Shown here piece by piece: positions 19,460 through 31,006 of a DNA stretch of 64,000 nt. Source of the DNA: Pomphorhynchus laevis (lineage: Eukaryota > Acanthocephala > Palaeacanthocephala > Echinorhynchida > Pomphorhynchidae). Below the pieces are notes generated by a model. The model made no database searches. It was not told where the DNA came from and worked only from the letters and a program-made list of their open reading frames with translations. A program made the translations under genes and the position numbers. The stretch covers positions 1 through 64,000 of the forward strand of contig WNNJ02003792.1 in assembly GCA_012934845.2 (NCBI GenBank). Reading direction: 5' to 3'. Every line of letters starts with the position of its first letter. Position 1 is the first letter of the stretch.

Positions 19460-20022
19460 TTAGAGCGGACGTTCTTTGACGTCAATGTGTTTGACATCTT
19501 TGCTCAGTCGTTCGTCAACCGATCAGTGGACGCATCCTTCCAGCACAATGAATCACTCAAACATGCCAAATATTCAGAAAGAATTTAAGCGATCGAGCGC
19601 GGCAGGTTCATTCCGCTAATTTTCTCTTCCGGTGGCATTGGGAAAGAGACAAGCACGTTGTTCAGACGAATCGCATAAGTTCGCACACAACGAGGTATTA
19701 CAAAATATGCGCATGTCATCACAAATATCAAACGCCGCGTTTCCTTTGAAATTGCTCGAACAGCATATGCATGCCTTCGAAGTCTAAGAGGAAACAGAGA
19801 AGGCAGCACATACGATAGTGAACGCCTTTTATTAAAAATCAATTACAACTTTGACAGTGAAAGTTATGTATGAGCCCATTTGCAGGAACCCCCTTTCTTG
19901 TAAATTATTATAATTATTTTATTAAAAAAATTATAATAATACAATAATTTATTTAAAGTGGCAAATGCGTGCAAAATGCACGCTTACATGACTACTAACA
20001 AACAGAAAAAGAACATTAAAAG

Positions 20023-21862
20023 TCACAGATAATTGGTTAATTGTTGAAATGGAATTGGATTTGGCGTTTGAAGCACGGAAGATGTTGATTGGCGGATATT
20101 AATAGGCAGTTGAGTCGAAACGAGAGGAGCAGCCACCACGAAGGAGCGGAAGCCAAAAGAGGTAGAGTAGTTTGGGACATGTAAAATAAGCGAATTACGG
20201 GAACGCAGAGCACAATACACAGTACGAGAATTGTCGAGAAAAGGAAGGTTGAGAAATGAAGGGGTATGATAAGTTATAAGGCGAAAAGCAATGATAAGAA
20301 GACGAATTTGAACACGACAATAAATGGTAGGCCAATCAAGAGAAACAAGATAGTGGGATGTATGATCGAAACGACGAAGATGGAGGAGAACACGGACGGC
20401 AGCGTTGATGATGCGTTGTAAAGGAAGAAGAGTGGATTTAGGTGAGTTGGAAAATAGACTAAGACAGTAATCAAGTCTTGAGAAAAGAAGAGAAGATATG
20501 AGAGTCATACAAGAAGGGAAATCGATCAATCTACGAACTTGACGGAGATTGCGGAGTATCAAGGTAGATGAGTGTACTTTATCACTAACGAAAGGTTTAA
20601 GTGAAAGTCGGTTGTCTAAATGAAAGCCTAGGAAAACGAGATTATCAACGATAGGAAGAATTGTAGAATTTAGTGATACGGAATGGGGTTCTACGCCAAA
20701 GCTTCGAGGTAGGATCCACATAATTTTAGATTTATCAGGATTCAGAGAAAGGCGAAGGGAAGAAAGATGATTGGAAATTGAGACAAGACAGCTGGAAACA
20801 GAAACACTAAGATCATGAATACGATAAGCAGGTGCGTGAGCATAGATGAGAATGTCATTAGCATATTGCATAACATGGAAGTTAAATTTATGAGAAATCG
20901 AAGACAAGTCACCGAGAAGAAGAGAGAAAAGCATAGGGCCTAATACGGAGCCTTGTGAAACACCGGTCGGGATGGACGAAGGATGGGAGAGAGAAGAGTT
21001 AGAATACACGCGAAATGTACGGTTTGATAGATATGAAGAAAACCATGATACAGTGGGTAAAGAGAAGCCATAATCATGACGAAGGCGATGGAGAAGAATC
21101 GAGCTATCGACGATGTCAAAAGCAGACGATAGATCAAGAGAAACTATGACACTACATAATTTATGATCTCGCGAGATGAGTAAGTCATTATAAACTTTAA
21201 GAAGGCAATTTCAGTAGAGTGATTAGAGCGAAAAGCGGCTTGGAAGGAAGGAAACAAGTTAGAGGGAAGAGATATGTATTAATTTGCTTGAGAACGAGAC
21301 GCTCAAGGAGTTTAGAGAGGGTTGGGAGAAGTGAGATTGGACGGTACGAAGATGGTAGTGAGGAGTGGAGAGATTGCTTTTTGATGAGAGGACTAACAGT
21401 GGCGCATTTCCAGATGGAAGGAAATGTACGGCTACGGATGGACGAGTTGAACAATGTGGTTAGGAAGGGTGAGATAGAGGAGCAGATATTTTTAAGCAAG
21501 TGAGTTGGAATTGGGTCAGAAGGAGATGTTTTATTAGGTAATGACAGCAGAACCGAAGAGACTTCACCAGATGAAACGGGAAGAAGGTGGAATAGCTCTG
21601 GGAGGGAAGCATTTAAAGAGAAGCGAGGGTACAAGGGAGCTATGGGTAGTGGGGAAAGTAAATTAGATAGCTTAGTTTGTAGATAAGAAGAGAATTCATC
21701 AGGATTTATATTACAAGAAGTAGATGATCGTGAAAGAATTGAGTTTAAGATTTTCCAATGAGATTTAGAGTTGGAAGATGACTCGAGTTGATTTCGCCAA
21801 AAGATAGTACGTTTAGTACGTATAAGAATGATGTGAACAGCGTAGAGAAAAGTAGGAATCAC
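20023..21862 (-). pseudogene. CR1-B reverse transcriptase in two or three frames
   Basis: The N-terminal piece (21197-21862) has SDPIPTHLLKNICSSISPFL, SYRPISLLPTLSKLLERLV and a long linker from the nuclease. A middle piece (about 20940-21190) covers the first palm motif. The C-terminal piece (20023-21009) has GVSQGSVLGPMLFSLLLGDL, HVMQYANDILIYAHA (catalytic FADD replaced by YAND) and the CR1-like tail HTSHYLVSLDWPTIYCR. The first Asp of the DD pair is Ala-Asn here, so it would be inactive. Confidence 0.85.
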
Positions 21863-21868
21863 GGATAT

Positions 21869-23520
21869 TTAGAGGGAGTGAGTCGGGATAACGTTTAAGA
21901 AAGCGATTATACATACGAAAAGAGTGACGTAGTCGACGCTTAGAAAGACTTCATTCAGAATCGAACCAGGGAGCATGGCGCAAGCGCCGAGAGCATCGGA
22001 GTCGACTAGGCAGACGTTTATTGATGATATACATAAGTTCAGAATCAAACAGAATGCAGAGATCATCGGGAGAGAGATATTTAAGAGGAAGTGAAAAGAG
22101 TGAAGAATTGAGTAATGCTGTGCAGAGAATAGGGATATCGAGAAGTTTCCAGGGTCGACTTGGTGTGGATAATGATGGAGGCGGAGATGGAGGATGGGGA
22201 CGGGTAAAAGTATGAGTGACAAGGAAATGATCGGACAAACCAGGATCAGTAATTGACAAGGAAGTATAGTCATTTAAGCAGTTAGGCACAGCAATGATAT
22301 CGAGAGCACCGCCGAGAATATGAGTTGGGCTTGTTGAAAGTAATTTATAGTTCAAATAAGAAAAGGATTAGTTAAAGTGATAGAGTCAGAGTCAGACGGG
22401 CGATCAAGACGAATGTTAAGGTCACCGAGAACCAAAGAAGGAGTATAAAACAATGAACAGTGAGACATAAGATCTGCAAGGTCGTTAAATAAGATACGTG
22501 AGGGGGCAACTGAACCTGGACGGTATACAATCACAAGTTCCAGAGGGAAAGGAGTTGATAATCTGCATATGAGTAATTCGAACGAGGTGTAACGGATGTT
22601 AACGTTAATTTTATGTAAAGACGATGGGTGACGAGCAATGGCAACATTACCGCCATGGTTAAAAGCAGTAGATGTATGAGAGGCAATTGGACGAGCTGAT
22701 TCAACTAAAGAACAACCAGAGCGACATAGACGACGAATAGCAAGATCGTCGGAGTCACAATGCTAGGATTCGGTAATGCAGAGAATATCGATAGATAATT
22801 GATCGAAGATATCAAGGAGCATATCAGCTTTATGAAGAATGGAGCGAGTGTTGAATAGACTAAGACGAAAAGTATGCTTATGAGCGAGATCGACTAGCGA
22901 AGAAGATAAGGGGGATAGATGGGACCCCATCGAATTTTTGGCCTTGTGTGTACAACGTGAAAATTTCCGTTGATTTTACGTATAGATATGGATGACTCGC
23001 CGTTTGTTTCACGTCGATGTTTCTCAATGCGAGCTAAATTGAGCTGGGCAATATCAGAAGGGAGCGGTCAGGAAAGATACGACAAGTAGACGAAGTGGTA
23101 AGAAGTTTAAAACGTTGGGAAAGTACCAAGGATGCATGTGAACTATGTCGGAAAACGATTTTTAGGAGTGGAGGACTGATATGATTGGATTTAGTGGATT
23201 TGTTTAAACGAATAAAGGATACAGGAGCGGTTTTATTGAAGAGGGATGTGTTATTATCAGGAAGAATGGTTGCTAGGATAGACCTGAAAGCAGATACATC
23301 ATCATCGAGGCGAGATTGTGGAGAAGCAGATTCGGAAAGCTTTAAGTTTGATATGATTATACAGCGATCGCGCGAAGGAAAACGATTTCGTGGAAGTGGT
23401 GGACGGACAGAGCTGGTAGGAGTCGAGGCAGATGAGCAGATAGCAGTGGAAATGACAAGGGTGCTTGATAGAGAATTAATATTGGTTGGAATAAGTGTGA
23501 CAGGAGCGGGGTGTTGATAT
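21869..23520 (-). pseudogene. CR1-B endonuclease and N-terminal region, decayed
   Basis: APE-type nuclease signs on the minus strand are IVYRPGS and SLVLGDLNIRLDRPSDSD (22352-22534), then THILGGALDIIAVPN and GLSDHFLVTHTF (21951-22355). Upstream, frames to about 23520 match the N-terminal region of the 44-47 kb copy. No uninterrupted gene remains. Confidence 0.7.
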
Positions 23521-23530
23521 TCGCATATTT

Positions 23531-24119
23531 TTTATTAAACATATCTGTTATAAAATCGGTAGTCTAAATAATTTACAACGCGAATACTTTAGTTCTTAAT
23601 TGCTCAAGTGTCCTATTCATGAGTTGATACTGGTATGCAAGTTAGTTTTATAATTTAACATACAAGGCAAATTTTTATAATTTAAAAAGAATTGTTAGTT
23701 AGATCTGTATTGGTCAACAAGATGATTTCGTTCCGATTATCGAATTTATTCATATTTTGCTTGATTATAAGATTTAATTTTTAGTAAGGTTGCCTATCTA
23801 AAAGCATGTATTAAAGGCTTTGATTTCTAAATTTTATGTTAATTAAGCTTAAATTTAGTTATATCTAAGCTGATTAACTTAACGGGTACAAACACTTTAC
23901 TTTTAACAATCAAGAGTGAAATTTAATAAATTCGATATTTCGTATACCCTTCCATATCTACAGAATACCAAGATTATGTATTAATTTTATCTTATGATGA
24001 CTGCCTAAATATCTTATTGAAAAGCTTTATATTAAAATTTCTTGTTACTTCTTTTAATTGTGAATTTTTTAATGTTGTAAAATATCTACAATTGTCCTCT
24101 CTTTAATTCTATATTTAGA
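23531..24119. other. AT-rich spacer upstream of COQ9
   Basis: About 590 bases with no ORF, repeat or RNA motif that I can support. It must hold the COQ9 promoter and 5' UTR if 24120 is the true start. I see no clear core-promoter element. Confidence 0.5.
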
Positions 24120-27100
24120 ATGCTTCGATATTTGGCAAAATATCCTCAAAAATTGGTAAACAAGACATTACAATCAAAAACTTTTAAAAACATTTATTTA
24201 GGCTTTTATTAGTTTTCGCTATACCCACAAAGAGTATCAGCAGTCAGCTATTGATCCATCTATTATATTGGATAAAGCTTTAGATAATTACGTTTCAAAA
24301 AAAGGTTGGACTGCAGAGGCAATAGCATGCGGTACACACAAATCAAGTGAAATTTTTAAACGTTTTAAGATATTAACAAATTTAAAGTATACAAAAATTC
24401 ATTTCGTCTCAGACAGCACACGCAATTATATTTGCAATTTATCAATTTATAATTTAATTTATATTAATCGATTTATCAACTTATCTAATGTGTACTGAAT
24501 TAAAGATTGCACTTAAATCCCAAAAGATTACGTGACCGATAATTCCAGAAGTAAGTTTTATTTGGCAAGTATTCCCTTAATTGTCGCAGCAATAAAGATC
24601 ATATATCGTTTAAGTCTAAACGTAAACGATTCAACTAATTTTAGTTAATTAGTCTAAAATTTTAATAAGGATTCATCGAATGTATTTCTTAGTGTAATTT
24701 AGTAAGCATCTTTGGTACCAGAATGATATTCTGTACACATGAAAAGGCTAAAGATCTTTCACTATTTATTTCCTATTTCACAATTTACAAATATGATATT
24801 ATCTGGCATGATATGTTCCTGGCTAATTCGGGTTTCTGCCAATTACTATTTAGGCGTATCTTTATAAAATGGTAAAGTTACATGTATGCAATAGCTAAAG
24901 CACATTGCTAAATGTAAAAATTCGGCAGCCATATCCAGTACACAATATTAAAGCTAAATTTAACAAGGTGCTATAAAATATAATACTTTGGGACATATAA
25001 AATGTTTATGTGATTTAGCAAATGAATACAATTGATTACTATAATTTTACTAATCACTAAATATTTTTTAATTCTTAACGCATGCTAATTTAACATTTAT
25101 TAAAACATTTTTTATAAAATTTATTTACCTTTAATATATTTAAAATTAATTAGATATTAATTTATTATCTAATTAATAATATTAATCTTTTGTTGATCAA
25201 ACAACATGGTTTAGTTAAATAATAGCATAGAATATTAATATTATATGAAAACAAAATCATCGCAGGTAAGGTCAACCCATAAAAGTAACGATCCAATGGT
25301 GTCAATAAAAAGAAATAGACCTTGTTGAACTGACAAGTATTCCCAAATAATTATAGCTTAACTTAATTTATAGTTTCTCGTTATGATTACATCTCTTTGG
25401 CATAAAGGACTGTCTTTTGTTTATTCTACCAGACCTATTGAGTTTATCGATAGAGATGATTGATTGAATATTTATGTCATAAACATTTTATGTACAACTA
25501 TTGTTTTATTTACAAAAAGTATCATAATCTAAAATGTGAGATTATTTTTGAACATAATTTTACTAATTTTAAAATTAATAATATTTTTTATATAATATTA
25601 ATAATATAATAATTAATAATATTATAATTAATAATATTTTTAATATTTAATATTTTTTATATTAAAATTAATTATACTTTAATTTAGCTTGTAGCGAAAT
25701 GTCGATATCAGAGGCATATGCAAGTACCCTGTCTCCATTTAGTATTATTAAACATGCAAACAACAGATGGGATTCTGAATTACTGGCTGAATTTCAACCG
25801 ATGCAATTAAGTGAATGGTAACACATCGGCAAACGAATGTAAATTAATTTAATTTGTTTAGTGATATTATATCGGAAGCCATCCTTTATCGACTTAGTTT
25901 GATAAAGTCACCCGCAATTTGGCACAAAGTAGAAATACATGTAGCATGTTGATTTAAAAACTTGTTAGCTTTTTGAACTTTAGGCACTGGCCATATCAAT
26001 GCAACCTCAGAACGCAAAGGATTTTCTTAGCTTGAAAATTAGTCTCTGCTCACAAATCTTGTCGAAATTATGCAATGACAGAAGCATTTACGTATGTTAA
26101 CGGCATCGAATGTTTGATCCGTATTATTAACTTCAACATTTGCTCAGTATAAAAAAATTCGACCCTTTCAAATTATCTAGCAAATTCAAGTTGGCAGACA
26201 TGATAATCGAAATATTTTTTGTTTTTAAATGAGTATTTTTAATAATATACTTACAGAACCAGATATATGGATAACAAATACGGCCATATATTTTTTATTA
26301 TAGGGAATGTTTTATTTATAATCTTTGGGTACATATTAAGGACCCCCGGTTTGTAAGTTCTGCTGGGATTATACTATTTTTTATCGTTATCAATTATTCC
26401 AAGCAATTCAGATTTAAGTCAATATTCCTTAATTTTGTCATGAATGAGCGCGAATGGCTTAACACGATCAAGGAGGAGAGTGGCGAGGATGACAAACATC
26501 AGAAACGGTTGCGAACGACGAGGAAGCAGACGACGTTGTAGCGAAATTGACATCCAGAATTCGTTGATCCGAATAGATCAAAATTCACCTCCGGCAATAA
26601 ACATTGTAACTACTTATCTTCAGACAAGAAAAACATCATGTGTATCGTCCCATACAACAGTAAAATCAGCATCTTCTAAATCTGCATCAAAATCAAGACG
26701 TCATTCTAGAACGGAATCTCAAAGTAAATCAGCAGATTCACAGTTTGTTTGTCCATGCACACAGCCACTTTTGCCCCGAGAGTTCTTCGTTGTCTACAAT
26801 ACATGCGATTAATCAAGTCATGGTTTATGTGTGGGTATTGCATGTCAAGGAAATCTGCGCGAGGCTTACATATGCGCAAAGTGTACGAAGGCTGAATCTA
26901 ATTATCACCTGTATTGTATATGCCGTCAACCGTACGATGAAGAGCAATTCTACGTTGGATGTGATAGCTGTCAAAATTGGTTTCATTGTTCGTGTGTAAA
27001 CGTCACTCATCTCGTCACTCTCGGCGATAAGTGCCGAGATGATAAACAATTAGTGATGAACGTTAAGTTAATGGTGAAACAGACCAAATTGATATCAAAG

Positions 27101-28728
27101 TTGGTCAAGGATTTAAAGCAACACAAACTGGCTTGACCTTTTCGAGAGCCTTCAATCCGGTTCAATATCCCCACTATTATTAAATAATTACAAATCCCAT
27201 GGATCTGTCCGGACTAAAGGATAACGTCGACAAAGACAAATATCATTCACTATCTGAATTTGTTAACGCTACGACCAAGATCTTCGACAACTGCAGAGTA
27301 TTTAATTCCGTAGTTTCAATATTCTGGCAATGCGCTGATGGTTTGTGAAATTACTTTGTTGAACTGCTTAACAAGTTAAAGAGAAAGATTGTTGCCGAGC
27401 GTCATCGAAGAGAAAGCCGCGATGTTTTAAGCGAGTTAGCAGGTGAAAGTAGTAACACTTGTGGTCGGGCTAATAAGATTAAGTCCGATGAAGATGAACC
27501 TTGAAAACGAGCTTAGCATTGTTGGCGCAGGCGGTTAGTTGACGTCGTTGGTTTACAATGTTTTAATTTGCGAAATGCTTAATATTGTCCAAGAATTATA
27601 ATTGTCAGCAATTTTAAATTATATTTCATAAGTAGATGGTATCAGTTATCTTATGGTGTCCCTAATGTAATCCTTCTTGTCCCATAGATCAAGTCGTTAC
27701 ATTTTATCGGCATTTTGATAGCGACTGCTTTTCCTTTATTCTCTCATTATTGTGTTATGTTTTAGATAAATTAGTGCCTAAAACTTAGATATGGTATAAC
27801 AGTTGGACGTATTATCTAAAATTATAAAGCTTTATTACTAAAAGCGAAACGTTTAAAGTCTATTTATACACTTTATACCTCCAATATTACTTTTAATACT
27901 AAAAGTCCAAGGGAACATCTAGCTCTATTAGTTTTAGAATTCACACATTACATATGATGTTGTATACATGATATACAAGTGTTGATGCACAGTTTAAAAG
28001 TCATCATCTGTCTTGTTCAGTATTGATTTTAAAACATTTAAATCATCGAGATTGCTTTAGTCGGTGAACATATCAATGTTATTTAAGTAATAAGATGTCA
28101 AAGATTTGAACCCTATGAAATGAAGAACATTGCTAAAAGCAATTTACCTGTCAAAGTTCCACCGTAACAAGCAGCATCGATTTCCATATATCAATGGATG
28201 CTTATTGCTTGGTAATTCACTCGTAACGATTCTGAATCTAAGCAAAACTCTTTAAAGTATGACGCGGGAAAGTCACTTTATTTTTCGTTTCATATTCAAT
28301 TTCGTTATTTATTTTATTCCGAAGACAGACATCCCATTGTAAATGGGATGTGGATAAAACAAACAATTTAATATTAAAATTTTACCCTTCAATCATTTAT
28401 CTGCTTATTGTATTTATAGTAATTTCTGTTCTATTGACTAAGGATTATTTCTTTGAAGCTCGATTGGTACTGTAAGCGTTCTGCTCTCATAACTTTGTAC
28501 ACATTATCAGAGTTGTATTTCATATCGAACCCAACCGATTTGAAAGGTCTCCGACAATTTGTAAAAGACAAAAGCAATATGACAACCAAATTAGCATCAA
28601 AGAGCCTTAAAGCAGTTAGTGTTTTTTACTTTAAACGTATTAACATTTTTCACTGGCGTTTAGATTTACGATGTCAGCCAAGTAGCAGGAATGATTCTGC
28701 ATCCGGTACGATCTTAATTTATAGTTAA
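24120..28728 (+). CDS. COQ9: COQ9-like ubiquinone biosynthesis protein, six exons
   Basis: Proposed exons: 24120-24155, 24202-24346, 25688-25817, 25862-25928, 25984-26091 and 28459-28728. All introns are GT...AG and the phases fit throughout, giving about 251 residues. Exon 1 encodes a basic mitochondrial presequence ([12 protein letters not shown]). The COQ9 family signature [13 protein letters not shown] is in exon 2, AILYRLSLI in exon 4, [15 protein letters not shown] in exon 5, and [20 protein letters not shown] in exon 6. COQ9 is a TetR-fold lipid-binding protein of the mitochondrial matrix that supports COQ7 in coenzyme Q synthesis. The last 38 residues do not look like the family; a GT donor at 28615 may lead to a further unseen exon. 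Introns are 46, 1341, 44, 55 and 2367 bp. It is probably a live but divergent gene. Confidence 0.72.
26440..27505 (+). pseudogene. BPTF: decayed BPTF/NURF301 PHD-PHD-bromodomain copy inside a COQ9 intron
   Basis: Uninterrupted by introns but decayed. A first PHD finger is at about 26745-26880 ([15 protein letters not shown], then a stop, then [15 protein letters not shown]). A second, well kept PHD is at 26900-26998 ([27 protein letters not shown]). A bromodomain is at about 27070-27400 (LKQHKLA-stop-[28 protein letters not shown]-stop-NYF). PHD-PHD-bromodomain is the C-terminal order of BPTF, which reads H3K4me3 and acetylated histones in the NURF remodelling complex. Stops replace a conserved Trp before PF and a Glu after CADGL. 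Upstream basic/Ser-rich sequence (26444-26740) may be more of it. The likely origin is a retrocopy; no poly(A) tail is evident. Confidence 0.78.
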
Positions 28729-29805
28729 TTTTTATTGAACACCAGTTTAGCTTTTAAATCGATTTGAACTTTCCGAGAAATGATGCTAAATGATAATACT
28801 GATGAAACGACACATTCGTAGGTAAAATATATATATTATCCTAATGTGCTACCTCGTGGATGTGTGGTGTTTATCGCTAAAATCAGTAAATGTCGAATTT
28901 ATTTCAATCTGTTTCAAATCTGAAAGAAATTTGAATTTCCACCTAAAGTTATTCGAATAAATATTGGATTAAAAAAATATTTCTGGTATTAATGAATTTT
29001 ATTAAAAATATCAAAATTCACATTTATTTTTTAATTTTTTAAAATTCTAAACAGTGCAATTGCTTAAAATTGATTTAAACTTGAAATAATCAACTATACA
29101 AACTGTGATTTTCAATTTTAGAATTAATTATCTTTCATCTTAAAGGATACATTTTTAGCTGTCATTTAATATGCACTAATAAATTACGAAATCAAATTTA
29201 AATATTAATTTTATATAGAAATAGTATTTAAACTTGCTTTGAAGACATAAAATCCATATTTAAGACATATTTCAATTGCTTTTAAGGCAAATTTAATTCA
29301 GTTATTGTTTGTAAAAACAATTCGTTGTGCGATTTGTAAATGAAACGTCTAACTTATATATTAAGATAAATATTATATATAATATTAATATTAGATAAAT
29401 ATTAGTTCAACGAATATAACGCGTGAGAGATACAATGTTGATAATCACTTATCAAGACTAAGGACAGATACGCTGAAGGGATGTTTTACAACTTTTGATG
29501 CTAACATGTACGCTTCTAGCTAATATTTATTTCAGTGGTTTGCTTGGCATAAATATAATGATTTGTGAACACAAGAACTGATGGATTTCACAATAAAAAA
29601 TTAAGTTCATTAAACGTAAAAAGATTAAATGTAAAGAGATTAAATTTGTTGATGTTATAATTCGATCCAAGTAAATAAAATATCAAATAATCTTTAATAT
29701 TATATTAGTATTATTAATATTAAATATTATATAATATTATTTTAATATTATTTTAATATTAAATATTTAATTTAAATATTAAATATTTAAGATTTATTAT
29801 TAAAA
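28729..29805. other. AT-rich spacer between COQ9 and the 400-bp repeat
   Basis: No gene is recognisable. From about 29690 to 29805 it turns into almost pure ATTAATATT-type sequence, and the same kind of sequence follows the satellite at 30399-30490. The 400-bp repeat is thus bracketed by A/T-only tracts. Confidence 0.6.
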
Positions 29806-29892
29806 CCTAGTAGATGTTGCGTTGAATCAAGATGCAGACGTCCTTAGTGTAAAGACTATCAGCACCAGTGTACGGAGCAAGCAGATAATAAA

Positions 29893-29966
29893 GGTCGAAA
29901 CGTGAAATGTATGTCTAGGTCAGCAGCTGATGAGACCCACCCAGACTGATTAATAGCGTCATGCTG
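29893..29966 (+). ncRNA. hammerhead-core motif of sat400, unit 1
   Basis: Same four-helix layout as sat370. Stem II GGTC/GACC, GAAA at 29897-29900, stem III ACGT/GCGT (29900-29903 with 29956-29959), P2 GTCTAGGT/ACCCAGAC with one mismatch, CUGAUGA 29927-29933, and stem I with the closing pair mismatched (A29961 opposite G29926). Predicted cleavage is after C29960. The mismatches suggest weaker activity than unit 2. Confidence 0.58.
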
Positions 29967-30291
29967 TATCACGAATAGGAACAATACCTGTGAGGATAAT
30001 ATCGTGCCTCAGCCAGAAGAATTTAAGCTCACAGATGCAATCAAGTTAAATTAAAAACATTCATTGCAAGTGGCATCATAAAAAACAGTGATTCGACTAG
30101 CGGATCACACAACACATAAGGTAGGTTTCTAGTAGATCGTTAGAATACGATCCCCTACCGAAAGAAATATACAACAATGTATATCTACACCACTGGAGCA
30201 GCCAACCTAGTAGATGTAGCGTTGAATCAAGATGCAGACGTCCTGAGTTTAAAGACTATCAGCATCAGTCAACGGAGAAAGCAGATAATAA

Positions 30292-30366
30292 GGGTCGAAA
30301 CGTGAAATATAGGTCTGGGTCAGCAGCTGATGAGACCCACCCAGACTGATTAGTAGCGTCCTGCTG
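30292..30366 (+). ncRNA. hammerhead-core motif of sat400, unit 2
   Basis: All helices are complete: stem II GGGTC/GACCC (30292-30296 with 30334-30338), stem III ACGT/GCGT (30300-30303 with 30356-30359), P2 GTCTGGGT/ACCCAGAC (30313-30320 with 30339-30346) and stem I CAGCAG/CTGCTG (30321-30326 with 30361-30366). The core is CUGAUGA 30327-30333, GAAA 30297-30300 and C30360 as cleavage base. Confidence 0.62.
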
Positions 30367-30574
30367 TATCACGAATAGGAACAATACCTGTGAGGATTAA
30401 TATTAATATTATAATGTCTTAATAATATTAATATTAATATTATAATTTATAATAATTATTATTTTTTATATTATTTAATATTAAATATTTTTTACCGCTA
30501 AATAATTTCAGATTATAAAAAATTCGAATGTTAAAATTGTACAGATTTATTAACTTAACACTTTGCTTCTTGAA

Positions 30575-31006
30575 CTATTTAGGTAAAAACATTCTATCTT
30601 TTTTTTCTTTAATTGCCATACAAACACCTTCGATTTCTCCATTTGCGCTCACCAGATGTTTGAGTCTTTGCTTGTCCTTATCCGTGACCAACAGTTCATG
30701 TGCTTCTACCAGTAGCCTTGCCTTGTCAAATCGACATCTTTCTCGATATCTATTATATCTGCATGCCGCAAATAAAGGACCAGCAGTTATGGGCAGACTG
30801 TACACAGCGAGACGAAGAGATTTTACAATATTGCCTTTTGTCCATAATAATGTCCCAATAGACGTTGTAAGCGCAAGCGCATTCGATAGTATGAATGTTT
30901 CTCTTAGACATAGAATGCTGGTAATACTTTTCGGTTCAGATATATTCAAGTCTTTCAACAAATTTTCGCTTTGTTGCTCACAGTCACACTTATTTTTCGT
31001 CGTCAT
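30575..31006 (-). CDS. COX20: COX20-like cytochrome c oxidase assembly protein
   Basis: A single-exon gene of 143 residues. After a hydrophilic start come two hydrophobic segments (about residues 35-57 and 62-83) and then CRYNRYRERCRFDKAR. The CRYN plus basic tail directly after the second segment, and the C-R-x-T/S-x-L approach to the first, are the COX20 (FAM36A) pattern. COX20 is an inner-membrane chaperone that handles newly made COX2 in complex IV assembly. The length is slightly above the human protein (118). Its C-terminal extension (HLVSANGEIEGV onward) is not recognisable. Identification rests on motif pattern and topology only. The gene end lies just beyond the A/T tract flanking sat400. 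Confidence 0.62.
   Translation of the reverse strand: MTTKNKCDCEQQSENLLKDLNISEPKSITSILCLRETFILSNALALTTSIGTLLWTKGNIVKSLRLAVYSLPITAGPLFAACRYNRYRERCRFDKARLLVEAHELLVTDKDKQRLKHLVSANGEIEGVCMAIKEKKDRMFLPK

Larger units (their letters stand above)
19098..19945 (+). mobile_element. RLE-B second copy (RLE-B2), interrupted by a CR1-like 3' end
   Basis: This is the reverse-complement match of 8120-8790 and thus the same family as RLE-B. It is split by a nested insert (19278-19459). It carries the last nuclease blocks, the 3' UTR motif (19872-19893) and the tail TTAAAAAAATTATAATAAT (19923-19941). It begins in the tail of RLE-E2. Confidence 0.85.
19940..23530 (-). mobile_element. CR1-like LINE, copy CR1-B (near full length, broken)
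   Basis: Minus-strand non-LTR retrotransposon. From 5' to 3': an N-terminal region (about 22920-23520) shared with the 44-47 kb copy (LLKIVF and AS-VLS blocks), an APE endonuclease in pieces (21869-22900, including VLGDLNIRLDRP and GLSDHFLV), RT (20023-21862) and a 3' hairpin (19958-19993) with a short A/T tail. The RT type fits the CR1/L2 group. It is broken into several frames. It starts its 3' end at the tail of RLE-B2. Confidence 0.85.
29806..30398 (+). repeat. 400-bp tandem repeat, 1.5 units (sat400)
   Basis: The block beginning CCTAGTAGATGT restarts exactly 400 bases later at 30206. The second unit ends near 30398. The part around the hammerhead-like motif aligns with sat370 (shared blocks: CAGATMATTAAAGG-like start, GCTGATGAG, and GAGGATAAT end), so the two are old relatives. 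No ORF. Confidence 0.9.

Noticed and set aside
21219-22215. Plus-strand, Arg/Glu-rich open frames over the CR1-like LINEs
   Set aside because: Antisense of Ser/Leu-rich LINE coding sequence.
26825-27049. Minus-strand 74-codon frame over the BPTF fossil
   Set aside because: The plus strand has clear PHD cysteines; the minus frame has no homology pattern.
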